Below, one piece after another: positions 43,859 to 53,601 of a DNA stretch of 64,000 bases. Source of the DNA: Streptomyces sp. V4I2 (GTDB lineage Bacteria; Actinomycetota; Actinomycetes; Streptomycetales; Streptomycetaceae); the NCBI RefSeq assembly GCF_030817655.1, contig NZ_JAUSZM010000003.1, positions 682,001 to 746,000 on the forward strand, given 5' to 3'. Every line of letters starts with the position of its first letter. The first letter of the stretch is position 1. A model generated the notes under the pieces. It searched no databases, had not been told where the DNA came from, and saw only the letters and a list, made by a program, of their open reading frames with translations. The translations under genes were made by a program, and so were the position numbers.

Positions 43859-44806
43859 TCAGTCGGGTGTCTCGGCCGATTCGGAGTCGGACGGCGCGGA
43901 CCGCTCGATGTCGTCGTTGGTCGCGGCCCAGCTGGCCAGCAGGTTCAGGGCGTCCTGCGAGGCTGACGCGGGCTCGGCGGTGTAGGTGAGGAGGAACTGG
44001 CTGGGATCCGCCCCGAGTGGGAACGTCTCGAACGGAAGGTCGAGGTCGCCGACCACCGGGTGGTGGAGGCGCTTGACGCCGGTGGTGTGGATCCGCACGT
44101 TGTGGGCCGCCCAGCGGCGACGGAAGTCCTCGCTGCGGGTGGACAGTTCCCCGATCAGGTCCGTCATCCGGCGATCGTAGAGGTCGCGGCCGGCCTCGGC
44201 GCGCAGCATGGCGACCGCGTCGTTGGCGACCTGGTCCCAGTCGCGGAAGAACTCGGTCGCGTGCGGGTCGAGAAAGACGAACCTGGCGTTGTTGGGCGGC
44301 CGCAGCGGGTCGGCGTAGACCGGGGAGAACAGGGCGCGTCCGAGGGGGTTGGCGGCCAGGATGTCCCCGCGACCGCTGAGGACGAACGCGGGTGTACCGG
44401 TCATCGAGTCGAGGACGCGCTGCACCGCGGGCCGTACGCGCTGCTGGGCGGGTCGGCGGCGTGGCGGGCGGGTGGTGCCGGCGCCGCGCAGGAGGTCGAG
44501 CAGGTGGATGCGTTCGGCCTCGTCGAGCTGCAGGGCTTGCGCGATGCCGTCGATGACGCTCTCGGAGACGCCGGTGGCGTTGCCGCGCTCCAGCCGGGTG
44601 TAGTACTCGCTGGAGATGCCCGCGAGCAGGGCGACCTCCTCGCGGCGCAGCCCGGTGACCCGTCGGCGGTCTCCGCCGTACGAGGGCAGTCCGGCCTGCT
44701 CGGGGGTGACCCTGGCCCGTCGCGTGCCCAGGAACTCCCGGATCTCCGCGCGGAAATCACCGCGGATGTCGCGGTTGGTGCCGTGAGGGTCGTTTCTGCC
44801 TGCCAT
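43859..44806 (-). CDS. XRE-family regulator with MmyB-like ligand-binding domain
   Basis: 315 residues. Helix-turn-helix at about 40-95 (TGLRREEVALLAGISSEYYT, RLERGNATGVSESVIDGIAQ) and an MmyB-like domain from about 120 (TPAFVLSGRGDILAANPLGR, SEDFRRRWAAHNVRIHTTGV, KRLHHPVVGDLDLPFETF). Members usually repress or activate an adjacent short-chain dehydrogenase or oxidoreductase gene in response to a fatty-acid-like ligand. Here it is divergent from the SnoaL/SDR/SDR/F420 set at 45021-47993, its likely target. Same family as the partial gene at 1-417. Confidence 0.88.
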   Translation of the reverse strand: MAGRNDPHGTNRDIRGDFRAEIREFLGTRRARVTPEQAGLPSYGGDRRRVTGLRREEVALLAGISSEYYTRLERGNATGVSESVIDGIAQALQLDEAERIHLLDLLRGAGTTRPPRRRPAQQRVRPAVQRVLDSMTGTPAFVLSGRGDILAANPLGRALFSPVYADPLRPPNNARFVFLDPHATEFFRDWDQVANDAVAMLRAEAGRDLYDRRMTDLIGELSTRSEDFRRRWAAHNVRIHTTGVKRLHHPVVGDLDLPFETFPLGADPSQFLLTYTAEPASASQDALNLLASWAATNDDIERSAPSDSESAETPD

Positions 44807-45020
44807 GCGTTTCACTCTACGAGCGCTTCCGCCGGGTTGGGGGTCCCTGTCAGTGACCCCCTCATCAGGGACTCCCACGCTCCCGTGACAACCGGTTCTG
44901 TTGGTGGTGCACCGCCCACGGCGGTGTGAATGGCCCGGATACGGCGCTGCTTGTGCCGCCGGTCTCCAGCCCCTTCGCGGCGCCGTCGGCGCCGCGATCA
45001 CCGTAGTCAGAAGGACGAAC

Positions 45021-45599
45021 ATGCGTCGTTACACCAAGCCGGCCGCCGTAGCCACGGCGCTGGGAGCGCTCAGCCTCGCGGCCTTCGGATCAGGAGCCGC
45101 GGACGCGGCCGGCACGGCCGACCGGAATACCGGCTCCTGGTCGGAGTCCCGAGTCACGGCGGTATCCGACTCGTGGAACCACCGGACCGCTCAGGTGAAC
45201 AAGCGCATCATGGAGCGCTACACCAGTGAGTACCTGCCCGGTCGCGACCCCGCTCTGGCGAGCAGGTTCGTCAGCCCGGACATCGTCGTGCACTCCGGCG
45301 GCCAGACGTGGCAGGGCCGGGACACCTATCTCGGCATCGTCGCCGCGAACCTGAAGGCGTTCCCCGACCTCAAGTGGACGGTGGAGGATGTGCGGGCCGA
45401 GGGCGACACCGTGGCCATCCGCTACTCCATGACCGGCACCCACGAAGGACCGTTCGCCGGGGTCGAGGCCACGGGCAAGGCCATCCGCTCGGAGAGCATG
45501 GCGTTCTACCGTCTGTCCCACGGCAAGATCGTCGAGGAACGCGCCCAGCTCGACATGCTGGGCATCCTCCGGCAGATGGGCGCCGTCCCCGTCGCATAG
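45021..45599 (+). CDS. Exported SnoaL-like (NTF2-fold) protein
   Basis: 192 residues. Signal peptide (MRRYTKPAAVATALGALSLA, cleavage near ADA). The NTF2-fold body, with ASRFVSPDIVVHSGGQTWQG, LKAFPDLKWTVEDVRAEGDT and FAGVEATGKAIRSESMAFYR, matches SnoaL-type ester cyclases, which normally act in the cytoplasm on polyketides; export is unusual. AGAAGGACGAAC precedes ATG 45021. First gene after the divergent regulator. Confidence 0.8.
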   Translation: MRRYTKPAAVATALGALSLAAFGSGAADAAGTADRNTGSWSESRVTAVSDSWNHRTAQVNKRIMERYTSEYLPGRDPALASRFVSPDIVVHSGGQTWQGRDTYLGIVAANLKAFPDLKWTVEDVRAEGDTVAIRYSMTGTHEGPFAGVEATGKAIRSESMAFYRLSHGKIVEERAQLDMLGILRQMGAVPVA

Positions 45600-45761
45600 C
45601 GGCGGAGCTCTGTACGGCACCCGCATCCACTCCCCCACGCCGACGCGATGACCTGCCCTCGCCGCGCCCTCGGCACGTACGGGTCCGCCCCCGCCGACCC
45701 TGTGCCGCACATGCAGGGAACCGAAGAAGCGAACCAAGGACGCAGGACACAGGACACCCCC

Positions 45762-46526
45762 ATGGCAACGAAACTGACCGGCACCGTCGCTCTCGTCACC
45801 GGTGCGAGCAGCGGCATCGGCGCTGCTACCGCCCGTCGGCTCGCCGAGGACGGCGCGTCCGTCGTCCTCGTGGCCCGCCGCAAGGACCGCCTGCACGGCC
45901 TGGCCGCCGAGATCGAGAGGGCGGGCGGTAGCGCGCTGGTGGTGGAGGCGGACATCACCGACCGCGCCCGGGCCGAGGCTGCCGTCGAGCAGACTGTCGA
46001 GCACTTCGGGCGGCTGGACACCCTCGTCAACAACGCCGGCCTGATGTTGCTGGGCCCCGTCGTCGGCGCGGACGCCGCTGAGTGGGAGCGCATGATCGCC
46101 GTCAACGTGCGGGGCCTGCTCCACACCACACACGCCGCCCTCCCGCACCTGCTCAAGGCTGCCGAGGACGGGCCGCGCCAGGTCGCCGACATCGTCAACA
46201 TCAGCTCCATCGCCGGCCGCGTCGCCTGGAACGGCTATGCCGTCTACAACCTCACCAAGTTCGGCGTGAACGGCTTCACCGAGTCCCTGCGCCAGGAAGT
46301 CACCCAGCGGCACCTCCGCGTCGGTGTCCTGGAACCGGGCGGCGTGAACACCGAGCTGGACTCGCACAACAAGCCCGAGATCCACAGCGAGATGATCCAG
46401 CCCTTCCTCGACACGACCGAGATCCTCGCCCCCGAGGACATCGCCGACGGCGTCGCCTACATGGTCACCCGGCCCCGCCACGCCTCGATCGCCGAGCTGT
46501 GGATCATGCCCACCGACCAAGCCTGA
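45762..46526 (+). CDS. Short-chain dehydrogenase/reductase
   Basis: 254 residues. TGASSGIGAATARRLAEDGA is the NAD(P)-binding motif, LVNNAGLMLLGPV the NNAG motif, NISSIAGRVAWNGYAVYNLT, then KFG, supplies the Ser and Tyr-x3-Lys catalytic residues. Classical SDR of the serine-3-dehydrogenase-like branch; substrate unknown. ATG 45762 is the family start although the ribosome binding site is weak. Lies between the SnoaL gene and a second SDR. Confidence 0.88.
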   Translation: MATKLTGTVALVTGASSGIGAATARRLAEDGASVVLVARRKDRLHGLAAEIERAGGSALVVEADITDRARAEAAVEQTVEHFGRLDTLVNNAGLMLLGPVVGADAAEWERMIAVNVRGLLHTTHAALPHLLKAAEDGPRQVADIVNISSIAGRVAWNGYAVYNLTKFGVNGFTESLRQEVTQRHLRVGVLEPGGVNTELDSHNKPEIHSEMIQPFLDTTEILAPEDIADGVAYMVTRPRHASIAELWIMPTDQA

Positions 46527-46654
46527 CGCCGTTCGGCCACGCCCCGTCCGCTTCCCTCCCCCATCCACCGCCCGGCCGACCGCCGGGACGGGCACGACGC
46601 ACCATCCCCGCACACACCCGGTGCCGGATCACGGCACCTGAAAGGAAACCCCAC

Positions 46655-47500
46655 ATGAGCACGGTCATTCTCGTCACCGGTGCCGGACGCGGTCTGGGCA
46701 CGGACATCGCCCGCGAGGCCCTCGCCGCCGGCCACCAGGTCGTCGCTACCGGCCGCCGCCCCGAAGAGGTCGAGAAGACCCTGGGCGGACCGCAGGACAA
46801 CCTGCTGGTCACCAAGCTCGACGTCACCAGCCTCGAAGACGCCGAGGCCGCCGCGCAGGCCGCCGTCGACCGCTTCGGCCGCATCGACGTCCTCATCAAC
46901 AACGCCGGGAACCTCTTCACCGGCTACTTCGAGGAGATCTCACCCGCGCAGATGCGCCGCCAGTTCGAGACCAACCTCTTCGGCCCGATGAACGTCACCC
47001 GCGCCGTCCTGCCCATCATGCGCAAGCAGCGCGACGGCCACGTCATCACCATCACCTCGACCGCCGGCCTGGTCGGCATGGAGTTCACCTCCGCCTACGC
47101 CGCCTCCAAGTTCGCGGAAGAGGGCTGGATGGAGTCCCTGCGCTACGACGTCGAGCCGTACAACATTCGCACCACCGTCGTGGAGCCCGGCTACTTCCGC
47201 ACCGAACTCCTCGTGGACGGCTCCACGAATTGGCCCGAGCTGTCCATCGACGACTACGCCCCGCGCACCGCCCCGCGGATCGAAGGCATGAAGAGCATGA
47301 ACGGCAAGCAGCCCGGTGACCCCGCCAAGCTCGCCCGCGCCCTGCTCACCCTCGCCGGCCAGAACAAGCCCCTGCAGCGCTTCGTCGCCGGGGCGGACGC
47401 CATCGAGGCTGCCGAGGCCAAGGCGAGGGAACTCCTCGCCCAGGCCGAAGCCTCCCGCGAACTGGGCGACAGCCTCGCCTACGACGACACCACCGTCTGA
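46655..47500 (+). CDS. Short-chain dehydrogenase/reductase
   Basis: 281 residues. [20 protein letters not shown] binds NAD(P); [18 protein letters not shown] and [20 protein letters not shown] carry the Asn, Ser, Tyr and Lys. The C-terminal [20 protein letters not shown] fits the extended oxidoreductase group common beside XRE/MmyB regulators. GAAAGGAAA precedes ATG 46655. Ten base pairs separate its stop from the F420-dependent gene. Confidence 0.88.
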   Translation: MSTVILVTGAGRGLGTDIAREALAAGHQVVATGRRPEEVEKTLGGPQDNLLVTKLDVTSLEDAEAAAQAAVDRFGRIDVLINNAGNLFTGYFEEISPAQMRRQFETNLFGPMNVTRAVLPIMRKQRDGHVITITSTAGLVGMEFTSAYAASKFAEEGWMESLRYDVEPYNIRTTVVEPGYFRTELLVDGSTNWPELSIDDYAPRTAPRIEGMKSMNGKQPGDPAKLARALLTLAGQNKPLQRFVAGADAIEAAEAKARELLAQAEASRELGDSLAYDDTTV

Positions 47501-47510
47501 GGGGGGCAGC

Positions 47511-47993
47511 ATGCCACTGAAAGGTGAGTACGAGCCGAGCACGGCGCAGTTCGTGCGGGACCAGGTCGCCCTGTACGAAAGCTCCGGCGGTACGCAGGGA
47601 ACGACGCTGGGTTTCCTGGTCACACGTGAAGAAGACGAGGAACTGGGGGGCGTGCCCGTCGTCATCCTGACCACCCTGGGTGCGAAGAGCGGCAAGATCC
47701 GCAAGTCCCCGCTCATTCGGGTGGAGCACGACGGCTCCTATGCCGTGGTCGCCTCCGCGGGAGGAGCCCCCAAGCACCCGGTCTGGTACCACAACGTGGT
47801 GGCCGACCCTCGAGTCGAGCTTCAGGACGGGCCGGTGCGCCAGGACATGCTGGCACGAGAGGTGACCGGGGACGAGAAAGCCGCGTGGTGGGCTCGAGCC
47901 GTCGAGGCGTTCCCGAGCTACGCCGAGTACCAGAAGAACACGGACCGCGTTATCCCGGTCCTCGTTCTCGAGCCGACAGCCCAGAAGCACTGA
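47511..47993 (+). CDS. Deazaflavin (F420)-dependent nitroreductase-family protein (DDN-like)
   Basis: 160 residues, a split-barrel flavin-fold protein. [20 protein letters not shown] and [20 protein letters not shown] are the diagnostic motifs of the DDN/F420-binding family that reduces quinones or nitroimidazoles. GGGGGGCAGC precedes ATG 47511. Same transcription unit as the two SDR genes, suggesting a shared redox pathway. Confidence 0.9.
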   Translation: MPLKGEYEPSTAQFVRDQVALYESSGGTQGTTLGFLVTREEDEELGGVPVVILTTLGAKSGKIRKSPLIRVEHDGSYAVVASAGGAPKHPVWYHNVVADPRVELQDGPVRQDMLAREVTGDEKAAWWARAVEAFPSYAEYQKNTDRVIPVLVLEPTAQKH

Positions 47994-48338
47994 CGCGCAG
48001 GGCGACGTTCCTGCGGCACGCCGCGGCGGAGGACTTCGCGGGCATGGACCTCCTGTACCTCACCTGACGCTCGTCGAGGGGGAGCCGCGCCGCCTGTCGT
48101 TCCGCTGATCCGCTGCCGGACGCCCTTACGACTACGAGACATGGCGTCCGCAGCGCCGGAACTCGACAGTCAGGCCGCTCGCGCGCACGCGGATACGCCA
48201 ACGCGCCACCGACGGCACCGACGGCACCGACCGGAGGGCAGGGTCGACCGGCGGCCACTTCGCCGCCATGGAACAACCCGAACTCCTCGTCGGCAACATC
48301 CGTGCCTTCTTCCCCGTTGCGGTGCTGCCGTCGGGGCG
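47994..48338. other. 345-bp stretch without a recognisable gene
   Basis: Only short frames without ribosome binding sites are present. Between 48206 and 48230 a CACCGACGG unit is imperfectly repeated; this looks like ordinary GC-rich low complexity. Confidence 0.45.
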
Positions 48339-48956
48339 TCACGCGGTCCCTCGTACGGCTGGTGAAAGGGCGTCTGCGCCAGGGCGGTGGATGGGTCCGG
48401 TGGCGCGGGAGAGGGGCAGGCCGGTGCCGTGGTGGGTGTGGGCGATGATCTCGGCGGCGATGGAGATGGCGGTTTCCTCGGGGGTGTGGGCGCCGAGGTC
48501 GAGGCCTATCGGGGAGTTCAGGCGGGCGAGCCGGTCGTCCGGTACACCGGCTTCGCACAGTGCGTCGAGGCGGTGGTCGTGGGTGCGGCGGGAGCCCATG
48601 GCGCCGATGTAGCCGACGGGGAGGTCGAGGGCGAGTCGGAGCAGGGGGATGTCGAACTTGGCGTCGTGGGTGAGGACGCAGACCGCGGTGCGGGAATCCA
48701 CTTCTGCGCGCTCCAGATAGCGGTGCGGCCAGTCGACGACGACCTCGTCGGCGTGCGGGAAGCGGGCTGCGGTCGCGAAGACCGGACGGGCGTCGCAGAC
48801 GGTGACGCGGTAGCCGAGGAAGCGTCCGACCTCGCTCAGCGCACCGGCGAAGTCGACGGCGCCGAAGATGAGCATCCGGGGGCGGGGCGCGTGGGTGTGG
48901 ACGAGGACGGACAGTTTCTCGGGGCAGGTGTCGGCGTCGCCGCCGACTTCGGTGCG
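48339..48956 (-). pseudogene. XdhC-family C-terminal (Rossmann) domain, N-terminus lost
   Basis: The frame begins inside the gene at [20 protein letters not shown], then [40 protein letters not shown] and VGYIGAMGSRRTHDHRL: the NAD-like-fold half of XdhC, the maturation factor that inserts sulfurated molybdenum cofactor into xanthine-dehydrogenase-type enzymes. The first about 150 residues are missing. It is fused at about 48955 to a 2Fe-2S subunit remnant, which implies that the intervening FAD and molybdenum subunit genes were deleted. An ATG at 48875 could still start a domain-only product. Confidence 0.75.
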
Positions 48957-49410
48957 TCGATGAACGCCTTCTGCAGCGGGTGCAGTTCACCGTCCTCACC
49001 TCCGGGGGCGAGACCTTCGATCGTGGTGACCTCGGCGCCCTCCAGACGGACCGCGAGCGTCAGGCACGAGATGACCCGGCGCCCGTCGACCAGCACCGTG
49101 CACGCGCCGCAAGCACCGGCGTTGCACCCAAGTGCTCGCGCAGCAGGTCCAGCAACGAGGTCCGGTTGTCGACCGTGACGGTGTGCCGTCTGCCGTTGAC
49201 GGTCAGCGAGACGTTCCCGCCCGGCGGCGCCTCAGCGGCGGCTGCCTCCTCGGAGCCGAGCAGGGGTGTTCCCGCGATCAGGCCGCCGGTCACGACGGCA
49301 CCGCCGACAGCGGTGGTCGTCGCGATGAACGCCCGTCGGGACGGTGTCGAGGAGGATTCAGGGGGTTCGGCAGGAGGAGGAACAGCAGACTCGGTGAGTT
49401 CAGTGGACAT
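48957..49410 (-). pseudogene. Exported 2Fe-2S subunit of an aldehyde/xanthine-oxidase-type enzyme (YagT-like), broken
   Basis: ATG 49410 opens a Tat signal (SRRAFIATTTAVGGAVVTGG) and the ferredoxin start [27 protein letters not shown]. The frame is then lost: the next frame carries [20 protein letters not shown] and [20 protein letters not shown] up to [10 protein letters not shown]. About seven residues between LREHL and CNAG are missing with a frameshift, and the second cluster-binding half is deleted where it meets the XdhC remnant. Confidence 0.78.
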
Positions 49411-49431
49411 GTCTACGCTTTCGGATCGGCG

Positions 49432-49463
49432 GAAGGTCGATGGCCTTGAAGGTCGATGGCCTT
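49432..49463. repeat. Perfect 16-bp tandem duplication
   Basis: GAAGGTCGATGGCCTT occurs twice in direct tandem (49432-49447 and 49448-49463), just upstream of the broken 2Fe-2S gene start on its promoter side. Confidence 0.9.
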
Positions 49464-49790
49464 ACTCGTCGGCGTTCCCGGAGGCAGAACCCGTGTCGTC
49501 GCAACCCATGTCGTCCGCCGGCGCTCGGCGACCTGGAGAGCTTTCATCACCCCGGCTTCGGATCGACGAGAGCGGCCGCTGTCGGTCTCCCACCGACCGG
49601 CCTGCCTGCCCGCCGACATCCGACACCTCCTCCCGCCACCCGCAACGCCAGTGTCCGAAGGCATGGGAGCCAGTCCGGCCCCGCGAGGTCCTGGAGCCGG
49701 TGAGGCTGCCGCGAGCCGGAAGAGCGGTCCCTGTCGCCCTGCCCTGAAATCACTTGATGCATTCGGTGCGCGCTGGCAGCGTGGCTCCTC

Positions 49791-51083
49791 GTGCCCGAAA
49801 CAGAAACGCCCGAAAGTCGGGACACCGAGCCCTCCGAAAGCGATGCGACGCGGGCATCCACCACCGGCCTCGGGGCCGAACAGCCCCTTCGCTCCCCCGC
49901 CTTCAGGTGGTTCTTCGCCGGCCGCGCGATCTCCATGACCGGCAGCGCCATGTCGCCCGTCGCCCTGGCCTTCGGCGTCCTGGAGCTCACCGACAGCGCC
50001 ACCTGGCTGTCCGCGGTCACCACCGCCTCCTTGGTCCCCATGATCGCCACGATGATCCTCGGAGGCGGCATCGCCGACCGCTACCGTCGCGACACCGTGC
50101 TGCGCCTCACCAGTCTGGGTGCCGGCCTCAGCCAGGCCACCGTGGCGATCCTCCTGCTCACCCACCAGAACCCCGCGCTGCTGCTGCCGCTGTCCGCTCT
50201 CAACGGCATCTTCCAGGGACTGACCACGCCCGCGCTGCGCGGCATCGTCCCGAACCTGGCGGCGGGGCGCGGCTTCCAGCAGGCCAGCTCGCTGCTGGCC
50301 TCCGTCAGGAACACCACCCGGATCCTCGGCCCGACCACCGCCGGCCTGCTGACCGCCTCTGTCGGAGGCGGCTGGGCGATCGCCGCCGACGCCGCGTCCT
50401 TCCTGCTGGCGGCCGCCTTCTTCGCCCGGATCTCGCTGCCCGACCTGCCGCCGCGCGCCAAGGGCGGCCCCACGATGCTCGCCGAACTGCGGCAGGGCTG
50501 GGCCTACTTCAGCTCCAAGCCGTGGATCTGGACGGTCACGCTGGCCTTCGCCGTCTTCAACTCCGCGAACATGGGCGTCTGGCAGATCCTCGGCCCGGTG
50601 ATCGCGAACGACACCATCGGCGCGGAGGGCTGGGGCCTGGTGCTGAGCGCACGCGGAATCGGGGCACTGGCGGCCAGTGTGGCGATGGTGAAGCTGACGG
50701 TGCGGCGGCCGATGGTGCCGGCCCTGTCCTCGATGGCCCTGGGCGCCGTCCCGCTGATCCTGCTCGGCACCGGCGCGCACACCGTCTGGCTGGCCACAGC
50801 GGCGTTCGTGTCGGGAGTGGTCGCCGAGTTCTTCACCGTCGTGTGGGAGACCGTCAATTACACCCACGTCCCCGAGCGGCTGCTCTCCCGGGTCGGTGCC
50901 TACGACGAGTGCTTGTCGTTCGCGTCCGTCCCCGTCGGCCAGCTGTCCGCGCCGGTCCTCGCTGCGGCGTTCGGGACGGCGGCGGTCGCCGTCACCGGCG
51001 GCGGGGTGGCGGCGTTGGCGATGCTGATGCCGTTGCTCGTGCCGTCGCTTCGGCGGATCGAGGTCAACCGGGACGTCGACTGA
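49791..51083 (+). CDS. MFS transporter (enterobactin-exporter/multidrug type)
   Basis: 430 residues with about 12 helices. GRAISMTGSAMSPVALAFGV at helix 1, MILGGGIADRYRRDTVLRLT at the motif-A loop, and AYDECLSFASVPVGQLSAPV near the end fit the MFS_3/EntS-like exporters. The N-terminal 30 residues are acidic and cytoplasmic. Start GTG 49791, no strong ribosome binding site. Substrate unknown. Confidence 0.85.
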   Translation: MPETETPESRDTEPSESDATRASTTGLGAEQPLRSPAFRWFFAGRAISMTGSAMSPVALAFGVLELTDSATWLSAVTTASLVPMIATMILGGGIADRYRRDTVLRLTSLGAGLSQATVAILLLTHQNPALLLPLSALNGIFQGLTTPALRGIVPNLAAGRGFQQASSLLASVRNTTRILGPTTAGLLTASVGGGWAIAADAASFLLAAAFFARISLPDLPPRAKGGPTMLAELRQGWAYFSSKPWIWTVTLAFAVFNSANMGVWQILGPVIANDTIGAEGWGLVLSARGIGALAASVAMVKLTVRRPMVPALSSMALGAVPLILLGTGAHTVWLATAAFVSGVVAEFFTVVWETVNYTHVPERLLSRVGAYDECLSFASVPVGQLSAPVLAAAFGTAAVAVTGGGVAALAMLMPLLVPSLRRIEVNRDVD

Positions 51084-51142
51084 ACGCCGACGACTGACCG
51101 AGCCTCCGCGCCATCACCGCCTGCGCCTGGTGCCGCTGTCGC

Positions 51143-52147
51143 TCAGTCCCGCGACCGGCGCGCGAGCATGCCGCCGCGTTTCAGCGAGCTGAGGACGAGC
51201 GAGACGTCCATGGAGGCCACGTCCCGCAGCCAGGGGGCACGGGTGACGAAGTCGTACAGGGCCGACTCGCTGGGCAGCGCGGCCAGCACCAGGATCTGGT
51301 GCTCTCCGGTGACGAAACTGGCGTACCGGACGTGGACGTTGTCCGCCAGCGCCGCCGCCACCGCCTCGGCCCCGGCCGGAACGGTGCGTACCCGGAGCAT
51401 CGCCTCCACCGGCAGTCCGAGCAGCGCGGGCTCGATCACAGCGCGGATGCGCACCCTGCCCTCCCGCCGCAGCGCGCCCAGGCGCCGCCGCGCGGTGGCT
51501 TCCGAGACGCCCGCGACCCGGCCGAGTTCCTCATAGGTGCACCGCCCGTCCTCGGCGAGCGCGTTCAGGAGCAGCCGGTCCGACCGGGAGAGGTCGTGTG
51601 CCACGTCGGCGGGCGGCATCACATCCCCGTCCGTCGGCGAGGGTGCGGGCGCCCCGGACGGGCCCTCCAGCGTGGCGATCTCGTCGTCGGTGAGCAGCCC
51701 GGAGTGCCACTCGCGGATCGTGCGGATGTGGCGCAGCACCGGCAGTGTGAAGGTCTCCAACATGCCGGGCAGTCCCGGCAGTTCGTCCATCACCAGGCTC
51801 GCCAGCTGGTCCCGGGGGCAGAGCAGCTCCGCGACACAGTCCGGGGAGCCGGTCAGCACATGGGTGAAAACACAGTCGGGCCGGCGGGCCAGCGCGCTCG
51901 CGACCATCCGCGCCTGCCCCGGGGCGCAGCGCACACCGACCACAGTGCTGCGGCCGTGCAGCGCCATGGCGCCGATCCGCACCAGCCCGGAGTCCAGCAA
52001 GCGGGTTCCCCGGCGGACGACTGTGCGTTCGGCCTCGCCGAGCGCCGCCGCGATGCGGTGCCACGAGGCCCTGCCGTCGATCTGCAGTGCGCTGATGATG
52101 CGGCGATCCAGCGAATCCGCCACAGGACCGGGCTGCTGTGCGTTCAT
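51143..52147 (-). CDS. Lrp/AsnC-family regulator with two AsnC modules
   Basis: 334 residues made of two consecutive Lrp-like units. Each has a helix-turn-helix (LDRRIISALQIDGRASWHRI and RLLLNALAEDGRCTYEELGR) and an effector-binding ferredoxin-like domain (VRCAPGQARMVASALARRPD and RVRTVPAGAEAVAAALADNV). Such double-Lrp proteins control amino-acid metabolism genes. It is divergent from the transporter/amidase/oxidase operon at 52286, its likely target, with 138 bp between them. Confidence 0.9.
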   Translation of the reverse strand: MNAQQPGPVADSLDRRIISALQIDGRASWHRIAAALGEAERTVVRRGTRLLDSGLVRIGAMALHGRSTVVGVRCAPGQARMVASALARRPDCVFTHVLTGSPDCVAELLCPRDQLASLVMDELPGLPGMLETFTLPVLRHIRTIREWHSGLLTDDEIATLEGPSGAPAPSPTDGDVMPPADVAHDLSRSDRLLLNALAEDGRCTYEELGRVAGVSEATARRRLGALRREGRVRIRAVIEPALLGLPVEAMLRVRTVPAGAEAVAAALADNVHVRYASFVTGEHQILVLAALPSESALYDFVTRAPWLRDVASMDVSLVLSSLKRGGMLARRSRD

Positions 52148-52285
52148 CGCACCAAGTTTATGGCCGATTCCGTCATCTCGGCCGAGATTCTTGTTCCCTT
52201 CCGTCAGGGTGCCCGAACCTGCACGACATGAGCCGCACGAACCGATGACTCCCCGCTCTCATCACCACGTACGGAGATGGTCGAC

Positions 52286-53584
52286 GTGACCACGACGCAA
52301 GGAACTCCCCTTCGGCAACAAGCGGTCGAGCCCGCCCAGGCCCCCACCACGAGGCGCGGCCGACTGGCTCTGCTGGGCCCCGGCCTGGTCCTGGCGGCCG
52401 CGAGCGTGGGCGCCGGCGACATGGTGACGTCCCTGGCGGGCGCCTCCGGATACGGGATGGCGCTGCTGTGGGCGATCCTCATCGGCGTCGTCCTGAAATT
52501 CGTCCTCACCGAGGCGGTGGGACGGCTTTACATGGCGACCGGCCAGACCGTGATCGCCAGCCTGCGCTCGGTCGGACGCTGGCTTCCTCCGGCGTTCTTC
52601 CTCTTCGTCCTGGTCATCGGACTGCTGTACGGAGCCGCCCTGAGCTCGGTGGCCTCGCTGGCCCTGTCCACGCTGTTCCCCGCGCTCCCCGCGCGGCCGC
52701 TGGGCATCGCGATCGCGTTGGCGTCCGCCGCGCTCGTGTACGTCGGCCGGTACGCGCTCTTCGAGCGGGTGATGAGTGTCTTCATTCTCGTCAAGTTCCT
52801 CGGCATGGTCGTCCTGGCGGTGGCCATGCTCGCCACCGTCGACGACCTGCCGGGCCTCGTCTCCACGATGCGCCCGAGGCTCCCGGAGGGGGACGTCGTG
52901 ACGGTGCTCGCCCTCATCGGCGGTGTGGGCGGCACGGCCGGGATCGCCTCGTACAGCTACTGGGTACGGGAGAAGCGCTGGCAGCACCGGAGCTGGCTGC
53001 CCGTCATGCGGGCGGACTCGGCGGTCAGTTACGCCGTGACCTTCCTCTTCGTGCTCTGCACCACCGTCGTGGGGACGGGCCTGCTCTACGGCACCGGCAA
53101 CACCATCAGCGGCAACGACGGGCTGGCCGCACTCGCCGACCCGCTCGGCGCGGACCTCGGGTCGGCGGCCCGCGTCCTGTTCCTGCTGACCTTCTTCTTC
53201 GTGACGCTCAGCGCCCTCGTCGGCGGGTTCAACGCCCTGTGCTATCTGCTGGCGGACTCGCTGCGGACGATGCGCGGCATTCCGGAGACCGACGCCGAGC
53301 CCCACATGGCGCAGAACAGCCGGCCCTTCCGCGCCTTCGTGGTCTATTGCGCGGCCGCGTCGATCGCCGTCACGTTCATGGGGAAGCCGGTCGCCCTGGT
53401 GCTGACCTACGCCGCCTTCGGGTCCCTGATCCTGCCGCTGCTGTCCGGGGCGCTGCTGGTGCTGCTCAACCGCCGGGGCATCGAGCCGCTCTACCGCAAC
53501 AAGATCATGTCGAATGTGCTGCTGTCCGGCGCCTTCCTCCTCTTCGGGGTGCTGGCCGTCGTACAGGTCAAGGAAACGTTCTGA
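52286..53584 (+). CDS. Nramp-related transporter lacking the canonical metal-binding motifs
   Basis: 432 residues, about 11 helices. The fold is Nramp-like (VLAAASVGAGDMVTSLAGAS in helix 1, ALIGGVGGTAGIASYSYWVR in helix 6). The DPGN motif of helix 1 reads GAGD, and the MPH motif of helix 6 is absent, so divalent-metal transport is doubtful. Position before amidase and amino-acid oxidase genes suggests an organic substrate. GTG 52286 has CGGAG nine bases upstream; ATG 52277 is alternative. The amidase start lies a few bases after its stop. Confidence 0.8.
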   Translation: MTTTQGTPLRQQAVEPAQAPTTRRGRLALLGPGLVLAAASVGAGDMVTSLAGASGYGMALLWAILIGVVLKFVLTEAVGRLYMATGQTVIASLRSVGRWLPPAFFLFVLVIGLLYGAALSSVASLALSTLFPALPARPLGIAIALASAALVYVGRYALFERVMSVFILVKFLGMVVLAVAMLATVDDLPGLVSTMRPRLPEGDVVTVLALIGGVGGTAGIASYSYWVREKRWQHRSWLPVMRADSAVSYAVTFLFVLCTTVVGTGLLYGTGNTISGNDGLAALADPLGADLGSAARVLFLLTFFFVTLSALVGGFNALCYLLADSLRTMRGIPETDAEPHMAQNSRPFRAFVVYCAAASIAVTFMGKPVALVLTYAAFGSLILPLLSGALLVLLNRRGIEPLYRNKIMSNVLLSGAFLLFGVLAVVQVKETF

Positions 53585-53601
53585 GAGGCGTGAAGCCCGC
53601 A

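Noticed and set aside
48206..48230. CACCGACGG repeats as a possible iteron or CRISPR-like array
   Set aside because: Two and a half imperfect adjacent copies of a GC-rich 9-mer without spacers; consistent with low complexity.
49754..49762. TTGATGCAT resembling the MarR-type operator upstream of the MFS gene
   Set aside because: Only the left half and centre match; the right arm reads TCGG, so symmetry is lacking.
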